14,393 nt of DNA from an uncultured Prevotellaceae bacterium (lineage in GTDB: Bacteria > Bacteroidota > Bacteroidia > Bacteroidales > Bacteroidaceae), in NCBI GenBank assembly GCA_946415695.1, contig CAMKTM010000039.1:1-14393 (forward strand). The letters run 5' to 3'. Positions 7,801 to 14,355 of this stretch are shown in pieces. How positions within the stretch are numbered: position 1 is the stretch's first letter; every line of letters starts with the position of its first letter. The translations under genes were made by a program, and so were the position numbers. The notes below the pieces were generated by a model, which searched no databases, was not told where the DNA came from, and saw nothing but the letters and a program-made list of their open reading frames with translations.

Positions 7801-7852
7801 TCAATTCCTGATTTCTTTGTATTTTTGCAGGCAATTAAGTTCAATTCCTGAT
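7801..7852 (+). repeat. 12-base direct repeat flanking the prmA promoter
   Basis: TCAATTCCTGAT occurs at 7801-7812 and again at 7841-7852, exactly 40 bases apart. One copy is just upstream of the -7 element and the other overlaps the region just before the prmA start codon. It could be a pair of protein-binding sites or a chance duplication; nothing in the sequence decides. Confidence 0.5.
7820..7828 (+). promoter_or_regulatory. Probable prmA promoter -7 element
   Basis: TATTTTTGC fits the Bacteroidetes TAnnTTTG element and lies 27 bases upstream of the prmA ATG at 7856. The expected TTTG box about 20 bases further upstream is poor (TTCTTTC region, 7796-7802), so the call rests on the -7 match and its spacing. 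Confidence 0.55.
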
Positions 7853-7855
7853 GAT

Positions 7856-8836
7856 ATGAGGTACTACGAAGTGAAATGTGCGCTGCAACCATTCAGCGAT
7901 GATGCGGCAGATGTTCTCTCGGCGATGCTGGCAGAGATAGGTTTCGAGTCGTTTTCCCAGACAGAGGATTGCCTGCTGGCTTACGTTCAGCAAAGTGCGT
8001 GGAGTGAAGAGGCGATGCGGCAGACGGTTCAGGACTTCCCGTTGCCGGACGTGAGCATCAGTTATGTCTGCTCCGAGGCACCCGATGAGGATTGGAATCA
8101 AGTCTGGGAAGAGGAGGGCTTTCAGCCGGTAGTGGTCGGCGAAGAGGTTGTGGTGCACGACGTCAAGCACACGGACGTGCCTCGAGCAAAGTACGACATC
8201 CTCATCACGCCCCGCATGGCGTTCGGCACGGGCAGCCACCAGACGACTCGCCTCATCCTGAGCACCCTTGCACATCTCGACTTGGAGGGCAAGCACGTCA
8301 TTGATGCCGGGACGGGCACCGGCATATTGGCGATAATGGCCATCAAGTGCGGGGCGGCAAGCGTCTTTGCCTACGACATCGACGAATGGAGCGTGGAGAA
8401 CACCCGCGACAACCTTTTGCTGAACCATGTTCCAACGATGGGGCAAGGAGCAAGGAGCAAGGGGCAAGAGAATAGAAATCAGAGTCGGGACGGCAGCCGC
8501 GACAGTATTCTCTTGCCCCTTGCCCCTTGCTCCTTGCCCCCTTCCCCTCGGGTAGAGGTTGCCATAGGCGACAGTTCTGTGCTCGAAGGGCAGGCGAAGG
8601 CCGACCTCCTCATTGCCAACATCAACCGGAACATCCTGCTTGCCGACTTGCCGCGCTTTGCATCGGCAGTAAAGAAAGGCGGCAGAATGATTCTGAGCGG
8701 CTTCTACCTCTCGGACGTCCCTGTCCTCGTAGAAGCCAGTGCGCGGCATGGCTTTAGCCTGCTGCGAACAGAAAGCGATGAGGATTGGGCAATGCTTCTA
8801 TTCGAAGCGGATGCTCTTGGCAGGCGTGATGTTTGA
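7856..8836 (+). CDS. prmA: Ribosomal protein L11 methyltransferase with an in-frame repeat insertion
   Basis: PrmA uses S-adenosylmethionine to trimethylate ribosomal protein L11 in the cytoplasm. The start at 7856 (MRYYEV) gives 326 residues; the open frame continues upstream to an ATG at 7736, but that would run through the promoter. The N-terminal substrate-binding domain is about residues 1-75. The family signature AFGTGSHQTT is at 122-131, the SAM-binding loop VIDAGTGTGILAI at 148-160, the acidic strand end AYDID at 172-176, and NIN at 255-257 with LSGF at 280-283. Between LLLNHV and VEVAIGD there are about 38-40 extra residues (roughly 193-232), rich in Gly, Ser, Arg, Gln and Pro. They are encoded by the hairpin repeat at 8440-8540. 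Removing them gives about 287 residues, near the usual family length. The insertion sits in a probable surface loop after the second Rossmann strand/helix and leaves all motifs intact, so the enzyme could remain active. The last 39 bases overlap the converging permease gene. Confidence 0.93.
   Translation: MRYYEVKCALQPFSDDAADVLSAMLAEIGFESFSQTEDCLLAYVQQSAWSEEAMRQTVQDFPLPDVSISYVCSEAPDEDWNQVWEEEGFQPVVVGEEVVVHDVKHTDVPRAKYDILITPRMAFGTGSHQTTRLILSTLAHLDLEGKHVIDAGTGTGILAIMAIKCGAASVFAYDIDEWSVENTRDNLLLNHVPTMGQGARSKGQENRNQSRDGSRDSILLPLAPCSLPPSPRVEVAIGDSSVLEGQAKADLLIANINRNILLADLPRFASAVKKGGRMILSGFYLSDVPVLVEASARHGFSLLRTESDEDWAMLLFEADALGRRDV
8440..8540. repeat. Heptad-word hairpin element inserted in frame within prmA
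   Basis: The left arm (8440-8474) and right arm (8506-8540) pair at 34 of 35 positions. Each arm is four 7-base words of the form GGRGCAA followed by GAGAATA, read inward; the right arm is the reverse complement of the same plan. The 31-base loop (8475-8505) has its own small stem, GTCG 8484-8487 with CGAC 8500-8503 around CGGC/GCCG. The whole element is read as codons with no stop. Its word composition is unlike the surrounding coding sequence, which supports insertion into an ancestral prmA. Confidence 0.88.
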
Positions 8837-10045
8837 CACCACGAAACTCGGCACAATCATCGCCAAGGCACTTAGTACAAATGTGCCGAGATCGATGGCA
8901 GCCACCCACCACCAGTTCACTAAGACAGGCACGGCCTCGACGTAATAGACTTCCGGGTCGAGAGTAACCACCCCCGTGTATTTCTGCAGAAGAATGAGTG
9001 CGAAAGCCAGTACGTTGCCGAGCACAATGCCTCGGATGATGATGAGAAGCGCATAATTAAGAAACAGATGACGCACCTGACTGTTGCGTGCCCCAAGTGC
9101 CTTCATAATGCCGATGAAGTTGGTGCGCTCTAATATAATAATGAGTAAACCGCTGACGGCAGTGAAGACTGAGACGCAAATCATCAGGATGAGGATGACG
9201 ATGACGTCCATGTCGAGCAGCTTGAGCCAAGCGAATATCTGAGAATGCTCCATGCGAATGCTCATGCTGGAATAGTATTCGCCGTAAGCATCCTGCTTGT
9301 GGTTCACTTCGTTCACCACGTCGAGCAGCGTCTCGTCCAGTCGGTCGAAGTCCTTCAACCTTATCTCCGCTCCTGCATATTGATGGGCATCCCAGCCCAG
9401 GAGGCGGTGGATGGTGAAGAGGTCAGTGTAGGCAAAGTTCTTGTCGAAGTCGGTGAGGTTGGTGCGATAAATGCCTGCCACGGTGAACTTCCTTGCCCTC
9501 ACGGTCTGTTCGAAGAAGTAAGCATAGATGGTCTGCCCCACATCGACCTGCATCTCGCGAGCCATAGCCTGCGAAATAACCAGTTTCCCCGAGCTTGCCG
9601 AGTCCGTGAACAGCGGCATCTCGCCCTTCACCAAGTGGCTGCGGATAAAGGTCTGGTCGCAATCCTGCCCAACGCCTTGAATGGCAATGCCGCGGAAGTT
9701 GGCGTCGGTCTTCAGCATTCCCAGCTTGGTGCAAAAGCGGGCCACGGAGGCGACGTTAGGGATGGCCGAGAGGCGCGACATAACGGAGTCGTCGATGACG
9801 ATGGGGCTGAACTCCTGCATGCCGAGGCTCTTGTAGTTGAGCACCTTGATGTGTGCGCCGAAGCCCAGCACCTTGTCCTCCACCTCTTTCTGAAATCCCA
9901 GCACGATGGCTACGCTGACCAGCATCACAGCCAAGCCGATGGCAACGCCTGTGGTGGCGATACCAGTGGCAAGCCGCGAAGCGCGTCCGCTGCTCCCGCC
10001 TTCGGCAAAGAGCCGTTTAGCGACAAACCAGGTGAAGAAGGACAT
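8798..10045 (-). CDS. FtsX/LolC-LolE-type ABC transporter permease
   Basis: A 415-residue inner-membrane protein with the layout of lipoprotein-release (LolC/LolE) permeases. One membrane segment is near residues 28-50. A large periplasmic MacB-like domain spans about 51-275. Three further segments lie near 280-305, 328-352 and 378-402. The loop after the second segment carries ERTNFIGIMKALGAR (306-320), the conserved coupling region that contacts the ATPase, and the end NITPAKSIRFE is typical of the family. Such permeases work with a LolD-like ATPase to extract lipoproteins from the inner membrane toward the outer membrane; no ATPase gene is in this window, so it must act with a product encoded elsewhere. 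It lies downstream of the aminotransferase gene on the same strand, separated by a hairpin repeat that ends about 10 bases before its ATG. Its 3' end overlaps prmA by 39 bases. Other MacB-like exporters are an alternative, but the four-segment layout favours LolC/E. Confidence 0.88.
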   Translation of the reverse strand: MSFFTWFVAKRLFAEGGSSGRASRLATGIATTGVAIGLAVMLVSVAIVLGFQKEVEDKVLGFGAHIKVLNYKSLGMQEFSPIVIDDSVMSRLSAIPNVASVARFCTKLGMLKTDANFRGIAIQGVGQDCDQTFIRSHLVKGEMPLFTDSASSGKLVISQAMAREMQVDVGQTIYAYFFEQTVRARKFTVAGIYRTNLTDFDKNFAYTDLFTIHRLLGWDAHQYAGAEIRLKDFDRLDETLLDVVNEVNHKQDAYGEYYSSMSIRMEHSQIFAWLKLLDMDVIVILILMICVSVFTAVSGLLIIILERTNFIGIMKALGARNSQVRHLFLNYALLIIIRGIVLGNVLAFALILLQKYTGVVTLDPEVYYVEAVPVLVNWWWVAAIDLGTFVLSALAMIVPSFVVSNITPAKSIRFE

Positions 10046-10054
10046 GATTTCGGT

Positions 10055-10148
10055 GGTTAGAGGTTAGTGGTTGGTGGTTAGAGGAATGTTTTGGATGCTG
10101 TTTGAGGGCATAAAGTATTCTCTAACCTCTAACTTCTAACCTCTAACC
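10055..10148. repeat. Heptad-word hairpin spanning the aminotransferase stop and the spacer before the permease gene
   Basis: The plus-strand left arm (10055-10089) and the complement of the right arm (10114-10148) are both runs of four 7-base words close to GGTTAGA, ending GGAATGT and GAATACT. They pair imperfectly, with the outer 13 bases exact, around a central part of about 25-30 bases. The right arm provides the last five codons (LEVRS) and TAG stop of the aminotransferase gene on the minus strand. In the transcript, the hairpin lies between that stop and the permease start, so it could affect coupling between the two genes. The junction AGTATTCTCT (10114-10123) is identical to that in the prmA element (8504-8513). 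Confidence 0.82.
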
Positions 10149-11346
10149 CCCCAATTGTTCCCGGATACGCCTCGAGCGCCTTCCTCAACACGAAGAGCGC
10201 ACGGGTGAGGTCTTCCTTCTTGAGGACGTAGGCCAGACGCACTTCGTTCTTGCCGGCACCGGGCGTGGTGTAGAAGCCGGCGGCGGGGGCCAGCATGACG
10301 GTCTCGCCCTCGTAGTTGAAGTCGCTCAGGCACCAGGCACAGAACTTCTCGGCATCATCGACGGGCAGTTTCGCTACGGTGTAGAAGGCGCCCATCGGGA
10401 TGGGACTATAGACGCCGGGGATGCGGTTCAGTCCGTCGATGAGGCATTTACGCCTCTCCACGTATTCGTCATAAACTTCGCGACCGTATTCCTCGGGTTC
10501 GTCGAGGCTCGCTTCTGCCGCAATCTGTCCGATGAGCGGGGGACTGAGGCGTGCCTGGCAGAACTTCATCACGGCCTTGCGGACCTCCTGGTTCTTGGTG
10601 ATGAGCGCGCCGATGCGTATGCCGCACTCGCTGTAGCGCTTGCTCACGCTGTCGATGAGCACGACGTTGTTCTCGATGCCCTCCAAGTGGCAGGCGCTGA
10701 TGTAAGGGCTGCCCGTATAGATGAACTCGCGATAGACCTCGTCGCTGAACAAGTAGAGGTCGTACTTCTTGACGAGGTCGCGTATCTGGTTCATTTCGCG
10801 ACGGGTGTAGAGGTAGCCTGTCGGGTTGTTCGGGTTGCAGATGAGGATGGCGCGTGTCCGTTCGTTGATGAGTTCCTCGAACTTCTCCACCTTCGGCAGC
10901 GAGAAGCCTTCGTCGATGGTCGTCGTGATGGTGCGGATGACGGCACCGGCCGAGATGGCAAACGCCATGTAGTTCGCGTAGGCAGGCTCCGGCACGATGA
11001 TTTCGTCGCCCGGGTTCAGGCAGGCCAGGAACGAGAAGAGCACCGCCTCGCTGCCGCCGCTCGTGATGATGATGTCGTCGGCTGTGAGGTTGATGTTGTA
11101 CTTCTTGTAGTAGTTGACCAGCTTCTTCCTGTAGCTCAGATAGCCTTGGCTTGGGCTGTACTCCAAGATGGTGCGGTCGATGTTCTTGATGGCATCGAGC
11201 GCCGCCTTGGGCGTCGGGAGGTCAGGCTGACCGATGTTCAGGTGATAGACGTGTATTCCTCTGTCCTTTGCAGCGTATGCCAGCGGAGCCAGCTTGCGGA
11301 TGGGCGACTCGGGCATCTCAACGCCTCGTACGGAAATCTGTGGCAT
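10129..11346 (-). CDS. Class I/II PLP-dependent aminotransferase (aspartate aminotransferase-like)
   Basis: A 405-residue cytoplasmic enzyme of fold type I. It transfers amino groups between amino acids and 2-oxo acids using pyridoxal phosphate. Visible motifs are YSPSQGYLSYR (63-73), TSGGSEA (95-101), NPNNPTG (171-177) with Asn174, SDEVY (201-205) with cofactor-binding Asp202, the Schiff-base Lys236 in SVSKRYSECGIRIG, and the substrate-carboxylate Arg370 in NEVRLAYV. Length and start fit the aspartate-aminotransferase-like subgroup, but preferred substrates cannot be assigned. A TAnnTTTG promoter lies 45-53 bases upstream. The last five residues (LEVRS) and stop come from a repeat element, so the ancestral protein probably ended near residues 396-400. 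The permease gene follows after 83 bases and is likely co-transcribed; no functional link between the two is obvious. Confidence 0.92.
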   Translation of the reverse strand: MPQISVRGVEMPESPIRKLAPLAYAAKDRGIHVYHLNIGQPDLPTPKAALDAIKNIDRTILEYSPSQGYLSYRKKLVNYYKKYNINLTADDIIITSGGSEAVLFSFLACLNPGDEIIVPEPAYANYMAFAISAGAVIRTITTTIDEGFSLPKVEKFEELINERTRAILICNPNNPTGYLYTRREMNQIRDLVKKYDLYLFSDEVYREFIYTGSPYISACHLEGIENNVVLIDSVSKRYSECGIRIGALITKNQEVRKAVMKFCQARLSPPLIGQIAAEASLDEPEEYGREVYDEYVERRKCLIDGLNRIPGVYSPIPMGAFYTVAKLPVDDAEKFCAWCLSDFNYEGETVMLAPAAGFYTTPGAGKNEVRLAYVLKKEDLTRALFVLRKALEAYPGTIGGLEVRS

Positions 11347-11353
11347 CTCTTTA

Positions 11354-11380
11354 TTTACAATTTTACGATTTACAATTTAC
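11354..11380 (-). repeat. AT-rich 7-base word array in the aminotransferase leader
   Basis: Read on the minus strand this is four units close to GTAAATT (GTAAATT, GTAAATC, GTAAAATT, GTAAATA), one of them a base longer. It lies between the aminotransferase promoter and its ATG, so it is transcribed in the 5' leader. Confidence 0.6.
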
Positions 11381-11390
11381 TATTCCGCGT

Positions 11391-11399
11391 GCAAAGGTA
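11391..11399 (-). promoter_or_regulatory. Aminotransferase promoter -7 element
   Basis: The complement of 11391-11399 is TACCTTTGC, an exact TAnnTTTG match, 45 bases upstream of the ATG at 11346. No convincing TTTG box is seen at the usual distance, since the 7-base array at 11408-11435 occupies that place. Confidence 0.6.
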
Positions 11400-11407
11400 C
11401 GACAAAT

Positions 11408-11435
11408 AAGTGAAAAGAGAAAAGTGAAAAGTGAA
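11408..11435 (+). repeat. Exact array of four 7-base words, AAGWGAA
   Basis: Four consecutive heptamers start at 11408, 11415, 11422 and 11429: AAGTGAA, AAGAGAA, AAGTGAA, AAGTGAA. AAATTT follows at 11436-11441. It lies in the divergent spacer between the aminotransferase and AraC-type regulator genes, directly behind the minus-strand -7 element. Confidence 0.8.
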
Positions 11436-11467
11436 AAATTTGCTATCGCAGCGTTCTGCTGCAAATA

Positions 11468-11519
11468 ATTCTTCATTCTTCATTGATTATATCGAGCTAA
11501 AGCTTCTTCATTCTTCATT
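11468..11519 (+). repeat. Two copies of a paired 7-base word, ATTCTTC
   Basis: The 16-base sequence TTCTTCATTCTTCATT occurs at 11469-11484 and again at 11504-11519. Each copy is about two heptamers of ATTCTTC. The second copy runs into the T-rich stretch ahead of the regulator's -7 element, so it could influence that promoter. Confidence 0.7.
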
Positions 11520-11526
11520 TTTTTTG

Positions 11527-11535
11527 TACATTTGC
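11527..11535 (+). promoter_or_regulatory. Promoter -7 element of the AraC-family regulator
   Basis: TACATTTGC at 11527-11535 matches TAnnTTTG and lies 23 bases upstream of the ATG at 11559. The upstream box is not clear; the expected place is taken by the TTCTTCATT words. Confidence 0.6.
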
Positions 11536-11558
11536 AAAGGTAAAAGGGTTAAAACATC

Positions 11559-12296
11559 ATGCAGCAACAGATTCTTCACCTGCTTTGCACGACCGGCACC
11601 TGTCGGCTTCACTTCTCCGGCCACGAGCATGAGCTAAAGGCTGGCGATTGCATGATAGTGATGGCAAGCCATGTGGGGCGCATCGAGCCTTCCGAGGATA
11701 GCATGCTTTATCGGCTTCTTCTGCCAGCCGAACAGCAGGCGAGCTGTATGCCCCACACCAGTTATGGCACGTGCGGCTGGCTGCATCTCTTCATGCATCC
11801 CATCTTCCGCTTGACCGACGAAGCGCTTGCTCTCTTGAAGCATGACTTCGAGGATGTGGCTTTCCGCTTGGAACATACGCCAGAGACTTATCGCGAGGAA
11901 GCCGTCCTGCAAAGTATGCGTATTCTTTACCTCGATGCCATGAACGCCCATGCAGCTCTCTTCGAGCACGAAGAGGCTTCGCAGCGGTCTGCCGACATCA
12001 TGTCGCGCTTCATCCAAATGCTCGAGGGCGGAACCTACAGGAAACACAGAACCGTATCCTATTATGCCCAGGAACTTTGCGTGACGCCCAAGCATCTGCA
12101 CAAAATCTCTACGACCGTGAGCGGACGAACCCCAAGTTATTGGATCAGACAGTTCACCATGATGGAAATAAACCACCTGCTCATGCACGCCAAACTCACG
12201 GCAAAAGAGGTGGCAGAAAGGCTGAAATTCGATAGCATGTCGCACTTCAGCCGATACATCAAAGGGGAAATGTCGGCAACACATGGCGAAATTTAG
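11559..12296 (+). CDS. AraC/XylS-family transcriptional regulator
   Basis: A 245-residue regulator. The N-terminal part (about 1-60) looks like a short cupin-type sensor, with GHEHELKAGDCMIV at 21-34. A helical linker is about 83-160. The AraC DNA-binding region is about 160-240: the first helix-turn-helix covers VSYYAQELCVTPKHLHKI (166-183), followed by GRTPSYWI, and the second covers TAKEVAERLKFDSMSHFSRY (214-233). The protein stops soon after, at GEMSATHGEI, without the usual tGMSPxxYR-like ending; with 245 residues it is shorter than the 280-300 common in the family. DNA binding is probably intact since both helix-turn-helix units are complete. The receptor gene begins 53 bases downstream on the same strand with its own promoter, so control of that receptor is a reasonable inference. 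Confidence 0.88.
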   Translation: MQQQILHLLCTTGTCRLHFSGHEHELKAGDCMIVMASHVGRIEPSEDSMLYRLLLPAEQQASCMPHTSYGTCGWLHLFMHPIFRLTDEALALLKHDFEDVAFRLEHTPETYREEAVLQSMRILYLDAMNAHAALFEHEEASQRSADIMSRFIQMLEGGTYRKHRTVSYYAQELCVTPKHLHKISTTVSGRTPSYWIRQFTMMEINHLLMHAKLTAKEVAERLKFDSMSHFSRYIKGEMSATHGEI

Positions 12297-12297
12297 G

Positions 12298-12331
12298 TTT
12301 GCGTGTAAAGGTGTATTTTTCGTACCTTTGC
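12298..12331 (+). promoter_or_regulatory. Promoter of the TonB-dependent receptor gene
   Basis: TTTG at 12298-12301 and TACCTTTGC at 12323-12331 are separated by 21 bases, the best full match to the Bacteroidetes promoter in the window. It starts two bases after the regulator's stop codon and leaves a leader of only about ten bases before the ATG at 12349. The receptor can therefore be controlled separately from the regulator. Confidence 0.75.
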
Positions 12332-12348
12332 ACCAAAAAACAAAAGCC

Positions 12349-14238
12349 ATGCAAATACGTACATTATTATTTATGGGTGCTTGTGCTGCAAGCGTTTCCA
12401 TGCAAGCCAACGGACAAACCGAGGGCATTCAGGACACCACGCAGATGAGCGAAGTAGTCGTTACTGGCACGCGCAATGCAACAGACGCCCGCCAAATTCC
12501 ACTCACCGTTACCAGTATCTCGAACGAAACGCTGAACGAGCACTACCGTTCCTCCCTCCTTCCTACAGTAATGGAGCAGACGCCCGGCCTTTTCAGTACG
12601 AGCCGCAGCGTCTTAGGTTACGGCATAAGCACCGGTTCGGCAGGCGAGATGAAAGTGCGCGGCGTGGGTGGCGGCGCTCAGCTTTTAGTACTGGTAGATG
12701 GGCAACCGCAATACGCCGGACTCATGGGACATCCCATTCCCGATGCCTATCAGACCATGATGGCCGAGAAGGTCGAGGTTGTCCGCGGACCAGCCAGCTT
12801 GCTTTACGGAAGCAATGCGATGGGAGGCGTCGTGAACATCATTACGCGACAGATGAACGAGGATGGCTGCAAGACCAGCATCCGTCTGCAAGGCGGCAGC
12901 TACGGAACTTTTCAGGCCGATGGCGTAAACAGGTTCCGTAAGAAAGGTTTCACCAGTGTCGTAGGCGCCCAATATCAGCGTTCCGATGGCCATCGCCCAA
13001 ACAGTGAGTTCGAGCAGTTCGGTGGCTATGTGAAGCTTGGCTATGAATTCTCCGAGCATTGGAATGTCATTGCCGATGCCAACGTCACTCACTTCAACAC
13101 CAGCAACCCCGGGCCTGCAACGGCTCCCTTGATAGACAATGACGCACGAATTACGCGCGGACTGGCAAGCATCAGCCTCAGCAACAACTACGAAAAGACA
13201 AGCGGCACCCTTCGGGCTTATTGCGACTGGGGACACCACCGCATAGACGACGGCTACACCGCTGACAAGTCGCCCAAGACGTCGCTCTACAAGCACGATG
13301 ACTACATCGCCGGCATCACTTGGTATCAGAGCGCCCATTTCTTCAAAGGCAACACCGTTACGGTCGGTGTCGATTGGCAACACTTCGGAGGAAGCGCATG
13401 GAATGCCGACAAACTGACGGGCATCCGCACCTATCTCGTAAAGGATGCAGAGGGCAACATCGTCGAGAAGCAACATGCCGACGAGGTGGGGGCGTACGTT
13501 GACTTCCGCCAGGACATCTGCAAGTGGCTGACTGTCGATGCCGGACTTCGAGTCGATTGGCATTCCGTGACAGGTACCGAACTCGTTCCCGCTGGCGGCC
13601 TCTCCTTCCATCCCACACCACGAGCCGACATCAAAGCCATCGTGAGCAAAGGCTTCCGCAACCCCATCATCCGAGAAATGTACATGTTTCCGCCTGCAAC
13701 CACCGACCTCAAGCCCGAGAGGCTGATGAACTACGAACTGGCCTACACCCAGCGCATCGGGGAAAAGGCACACATCGCAGCCAGCATCTTCTACATCAAA
13801 GGCAAGAACCTCATCAACACAATAAGAGTGGATGGACTTCCGCGCAACGTCAACACGGGAGAAATCGAGAACTGGGGACTGGAACTGTCTGCCGACTACA
13901 ACATCAATAAATACTGGAGCCTGAATGGCAACTATTCCTTCCTGCGCATGAAGAACCCCGTCATCGGCGCTCCAGAGAGCAAACTCTACATAGGCGGCAA
14001 GTTCCACAAGGACAAATGGACGGCCACAGCAGGACTGCAGAACATCAGCGGCCTCTACATAGCAGCCGACAAGAAAGAGAACTACACCCTGCTGAACGCC
14101 ACCGTCAGCTATCGGGTGCTGCCCTGGCTAACCCTTTTCGCCAAAGGGGAGAACCTGCTGGCTGAGCGATACCAGACATACGATGGCTTCTTCATGCCAA
14201 AAGCCACCTTCATGGGCGGCGCAGCAATAGATATATAA
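12349..14238 (+). CDS. TonB-dependent outer-membrane receptor
   Basis: A 629-residue outer-membrane receptor. The start at 12349 (MQIRTLLFMG) is preferred over the in-frame ATG at 12283, which would lie inside the regulator gene and upstream of the promoter. The signal peptide ends near residue 20-23. SEVVVTG at 34-40 is a plausible TonB-box region. The plug domain is about 45-165, with KVRGVGGGAQLLVLVDGQP near 102-120 and the classic VEVVRGPASLLYGSNAMGG at 142-160, then VVNIITR. The barrel fills the rest, with strands such as KGFRNPIIREMYMFPP and LKPERLMNYELAY. The N-terminal carboxypeptidase-like extension of SusC proteins is absent, which favours uptake of a siderophore, heme or cobalamin-like ligand over a polysaccharide. 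It uses TonB-ExbBD energy, and no such genes are in view. The barrel ends in AAIDI, without the terminal Phe. The AraC-type gene upstream is a likely regulator. Confidence 0.92.
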   Translation: MQIRTLLFMGACAASVSMQANGQTEGIQDTTQMSEVVVTGTRNATDARQIPLTVTSISNETLNEHYRSSLLPTVMEQTPGLFSTSRSVLGYGISTGSAGEMKVRGVGGGAQLLVLVDGQPQYAGLMGHPIPDAYQTMMAEKVEVVRGPASLLYGSNAMGGVVNIITRQMNEDGCKTSIRLQGGSYGTFQADGVNRFRKKGFTSVVGAQYQRSDGHRPNSEFEQFGGYVKLGYEFSEHWNVIADANVTHFNTSNPGPATAPLIDNDARITRGLASISLSNNYEKTSGTLRAYCDWGHHRIDDGYTADKSPKTSLYKHDDYIAGITWYQSAHFFKGNTVTVGVDWQHFGGSAWNADKLTGIRTYLVKDAEGNIVEKQHADEVGAYVDFRQDICKWLTVDAGLRVDWHSVTGTELVPAGGLSFHPTPRADIKAIVSKGFRNPIIREMYMFPPATTDLKPERLMNYELAYTQRIGEKAHIAASIFYIKGKNLINTIRVDGLPRNVNTGEIENWGLELSADYNINKYWSLNGNYSFLRMKNPVIGAPESKLYIGGKFHKDKWTATAGLQNISGLYIAADKKENYTLLNATVSYRVLPWLTLFAKGENLLAERYQTYDGFFMPKATFMGGAAIDI

Positions 14239-14244
14239 CGTGAG

Positions 14245-14275
14245 TTCTTCGGCAAGCCTCAGGCGCAGGCGGAAC
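14245..14275 (+). repeat. Copy B of the ~30-base dispersed repeat
   Basis: This 31-base copy lies 6 bases after the receptor stop codon and matches 4536-4565 with only small differences between TTCTTCG and the shared 18-base core (14258-14275). Here it is noncoding. Confidence 0.75.
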
Positions 14276-14312
14276 GACGGAAAAGTTGTTGTCGCACGTT
14301 GTCCCCAACGAC

Positions 14313-14329
14313 CGCGCATTAAAAGCGCG
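14313..14329. other. GC-rich hairpin in the noncoding tail
   Basis: CGCGC at 14313-14317 pairs with GCGCG at 14325-14329 around ATTAAAA. A second small stem follows, GGCG 14334-14337 with CGCC 14343-14346. No T tract follows either, so neither is a standard terminator. Confidence 0.45.
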
Positions 14330-14355
14330 CCTTGGCGTTAGAGCGCCGAGAACGA

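Noticed and set aside
7736..7855. Upstream ATG extending PrmA by 40 residues
   Set aside because: The extension runs through the predicted promoter, and the family N-terminus starts at MRYYEV.
8440..8540. Frameshift or pseudogene in prmA
   Set aside because: The frame continues through the hairpin without stops and all methyltransferase motifs follow in order.
12283..12348. Upstream ATG extending the TonB-dependent receptor by 22 residues
   Set aside because: It lies inside the regulator gene and upstream of a strong promoter, and would hide the signal peptide.
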